Of a stretch of 24,604 nucleotides of DNA, positions 23,281 to 24,604 are shown one piece after another. The position numbers and the translations under genes were made by a program. Below the pieces are notes generated by a model. It was not told where the DNA came from. It searched no databases and worked only from the letters and a program-made list of their open reading frames with translations. Each line of letters opens with the position of its first letter. Positions within the stretch are counted from its first letter, which is position 1. The stretch covers positions 1 to 24,604 of the forward strand of contig JBKJTP010000169.1 in assembly GCA_046590195.1 (NCBI GenBank), written 5' to 3'. Origin of the DNA: JBKJTP01 sp046590195. Lineage in GTDB: Bacteria; Bacteroidota; Ignavibacteria; Palsa-1295.

Positions 23281-24321
23281 GGTAAAAACATTGCTCGATT
23301 GAAGTATTTATCTCTTCTCGTTCTCTTCACGTTTTTGGGTACGCAGGCGCAGGCACAATCGGCTGCGACCTATGCGGGCGAATTCATGCAACTTGGCGTC
23401 GGCGCTCGCTCCATGGCGCTCGGCGGGGCGGGAGTGGCCATCTCGAATGATGTGACGGCAGGCTACTTCAATCCGGCAGGGCTCACCAGCCTGACCTATC
23501 CCGGCGTCGCCGGACAATACGAGACCCGCTTCGACGGCACCGTCCGCTACAACTACGGCGGCTTTGGCGCACCGATGGGATCGGACGCAGCTATCGGACT
23601 ATCTGTCTTCAACATCTCCATCCCCGGCATCAAGGACACACGCAACGCGTGGATCGACCTGAACCAGAACGGGCAGTTCGATGCCGATGACAGGCTCGAC
23701 ACGTCGAAGGTCAAGACCTTCAGCAATTACGATTGGGGTATCTATTTCTCCTACGCGAAGATGGCAGATAGCCAGTTCAGCTACGGTGCTTCTGCAAAGC
23801 TGTTGCTTCGCAAGCTTGAAGAGAATAATTCAGCGGTGGGGTTTGGATTCGATATTGGTGCGCGATACATGCTAACGCCACGGGTTGTGCTTGCTGCAAC
23901 TGCACAGGATATCACAACAACATTGCTATCTTACACGACCGGCACAAAGGAGCTTGTCACGCCGACGCTCAAGCTTGGTGGCGCGTATCATCTATTCATC
24001 ACCGAGAATGGATTCCACCAGGTCATCCCGACAATAGATGCCGATCTGAAGTTCGATAGCCGAGGAGATGCGGCATGGGTCGCGGTTGGGCCGATCAGCG
24101 CTGACCTGCATCTCGGCGCAGAGTATCGCTTCGGCGAGTCATTCGCGATACGTGGTGGCTACAGCGATCTCAAGGCACTGACCTTCGGCGCTGGCGTGAA
24201 GCTACCAAAGCTCAACGTCGATTACGCCTTTATGAGCTTCAACGATCTCGATCAGCTCGGCAACTCTCACCGTATCAGCTTCTCCTTCACCTTCGAGCAA
24301 GAGAAGTGGAGGCGGAGGTAG
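23275..24321 (+). CDS. PorV/PorQ family outer-membrane β-barrel protein
   Basis: This 348-residue protein has a signal peptide (KYLSLLVLFTFLGTQAQAQ) and the FadL-like PorV/PorQ opening GEFMQLGVGARSMALGGA, followed by YFNPAGL. Alternating hydrophobic strands run to the C-terminal SFSFTFEQEKW. PorV-type proteins act in type IX secretion, ferrying cargo to the attachment complex, which fits the T9SS cargo gene at 15386-17461. A 12-residue calcium-loop-like stretch, DLNQNGQFDADD (128-139), sits in an extracellular-loop position. ATG 23275 lies inside the repeat element. TTG 23299 is an alternative start that still leaves a full signal peptide (LKYLSLL...). Which member of the family (PorV, PorQ or a paralogue) cannot be decided. 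Confidence 0.87.
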   Translation: MTGKNIARLKYLSLLVLFTFLGTQAQAQSAATYAGEFMQLGVGARSMALGGAGVAISNDVTAGYFNPAGLTSLTYPGVAGQYETRFDGTVRYNYGGFGAPMGSDAAIGLSVFNISIPGIKDTRNAWIDLNQNGQFDADDRLDTSKVKTFSNYDWGIYFSYAKMADSQFSYGASAKLLLRKLEENNSAVGFGFDIGARYMLTPRVVLAATAQDITTTLLSYTTGTKELVTPTLKLGGAYHLFITENGFHQVIPTIDADLKFDSRGDAAWVAVGPISADLHLGAEYRFGESFAIRGGYSDLKALTFGAGVKLPKLNVDYAFMSFNDLDQLGNSHRISFSFTFEQEKWRRR

Positions 24322-24392
24322 GGTTCGCCATCTTCGCCGGGTTCTCTATCTAGGCTCGATTGACTCCGACCGACAAACTCTTTAAAACAACA

Positions 24393-24413
24393 ACAGGCAG
24401 CTATGCTGCCTGT
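24393..24413 (-). terminator. Hairpin with T-rich tail on the minus strand
   Basis: The arm ACAGGCAGC (24393-24401) pairs with GCTGCCTGT (24405-24413) across a 3-base loop. Read leftward the hairpin is followed by TGTTGTTTTAAAG, an imperfect but plausible intrinsic terminator. Read rightward it has no T-run. This implies a leftward transcript starting further right, antisense to or convergent with the barrel gene. Confidence 0.5.
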
Positions 24414-24580
24414 CATCGATGATCGAGAAAGAACTTTAGAGGTTCGTCGCTCGGAAGGTTGGACTGTGAAGCAGAGCCTCAAAAGAGAGGGTACCTTCGG
24501 CCGGTTATCCGGAGCCTGACTCATGACCTGCCGTGCGGATCTCGCTATGCAGTTACGATCAGTAGAGTCTTTTTGTATAT

Positions 24581-24604
24581 CGGCATACGTATGAACGTAT
24601 GCCG
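24581..24604. repeat. Perfect 10-bp inverted repeat at the window edge
   Basis: CGGCATACGT (24581-24590) and ACGTATGCCG (24595-24604) form a perfect hairpin with an ATGA loop. It ends exactly at the last base of the window, so the arms may extend further. It could be a terminator stem (its T-run would lie outside), an operator, or a repeat end. Confidence 0.65.

Larger units (their letters stand above)
24322..24604. other. Terminal 283-base stretch without a convincing gene
   Basis: No protein with family features is found. An open frame on the minus strand (24267-24524) overlaps the end of the barrel gene and looks like a shadow. The stretch contains two strong hairpins (24393-24413 and 24581-24604) and GC-rich paired segments such as CCTTCGGCCGG, so an untranslated RNA or a long leader for a gene beyond the window is possible. 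It matched none of the riboswitch cores I checked for (TPP, cobalamin, SAM, FMN). Confidence 0.4.

Noticed and set aside
24490..24520. SRP-RNA-like string (GTCAGG, then CCGGA) on the minus strand
   Set aside because: The SRP loop continues GGAAGGAAGCAG, which is absent here, and no matching stem was found around it.

Overview
The window reads as chromosomal sequence from a Gram-negative member of the Bacteroidota/Chlorobi (FCB) superphylum, with moderately high GC by eye. The signs are a secreted protein ending in a type IX secretion (T9SS) sorting domain, a PorV/PorQ-like outer-membrane barrel, LPS-export genes (lptB and an OstA-like gene), and mostly weak or absent Shine-Dalgarno sequences. 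A deep lineage such as Kapabacteria or Ignavibacteria is my inference. The actinobacterial-style fused 2-oxoglutarate dehydrogenase fits such a lineage better than classical Bacteroidia. Genes are closely packed. There are no tRNA or rRNA genes, no CRISPR array and no transposase gene.

Layout. Positions 1-317 hold the 3' end of a homocysteine S-methyltransferase family gene. Positions 550-4233 hold one long frame for a Kgd/SucA-type enzyme (acyltransferase plus E1, 1227 codons), cut by an in-frame TGA at 1810-1812. Next come small accessory genes: a YdeI/DUF1801 protein, a VOC-fold protein and an exported protein of unknown function. On the minus strand, an OstA-like gene and lptB form an LPS-transport operon. 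It diverges from clpB, which stops after the first AAA+ module and is translationally coupled to an MtnX-like HAD phosphatase and then pgeF. Two mirror-image palindromes separate pgeF from the convergent glmS.

From 13419 the plus strand carries truA, an M48 lipoprotein protease followed by a terminator, a large T9SS-exported protein, 5-formyltetrahydrofolate cyclo-ligase and a membrane protein with two PspC-like segments. The last of these meets convergent polA with no spacer. polA is translationally coupled to an upstream SprT-like metalloprotease gene. A 175-bp palindromic repeat with perfect 14-bp ends lies between sprT and a PorV/PorQ-like gene and contains that gene's first ATG. The final 283 bases have no convincing gene but contain two strong hairpins.

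How the genes connect. Envelope biogenesis is the main theme: lptB/OstA (LPS export), glmS (amino-sugar precursor), pgeF (peptidoglycan fidelity), the M48 protease, a T9SS cargo and a PorV-like protein. Central metabolism is represented by the interrupted 2-oxoglutarate dehydrogenase and two one-carbon genes. The most unusual points are the in-frame TGA in the TCA-cycle enzyme, the half-length ClpB, a tyrosine in the Pol I O-helix that predicts poor ddNTP discrimination, and the repeat that reaches into a coding start. I saw no clearly new multi-gene system.
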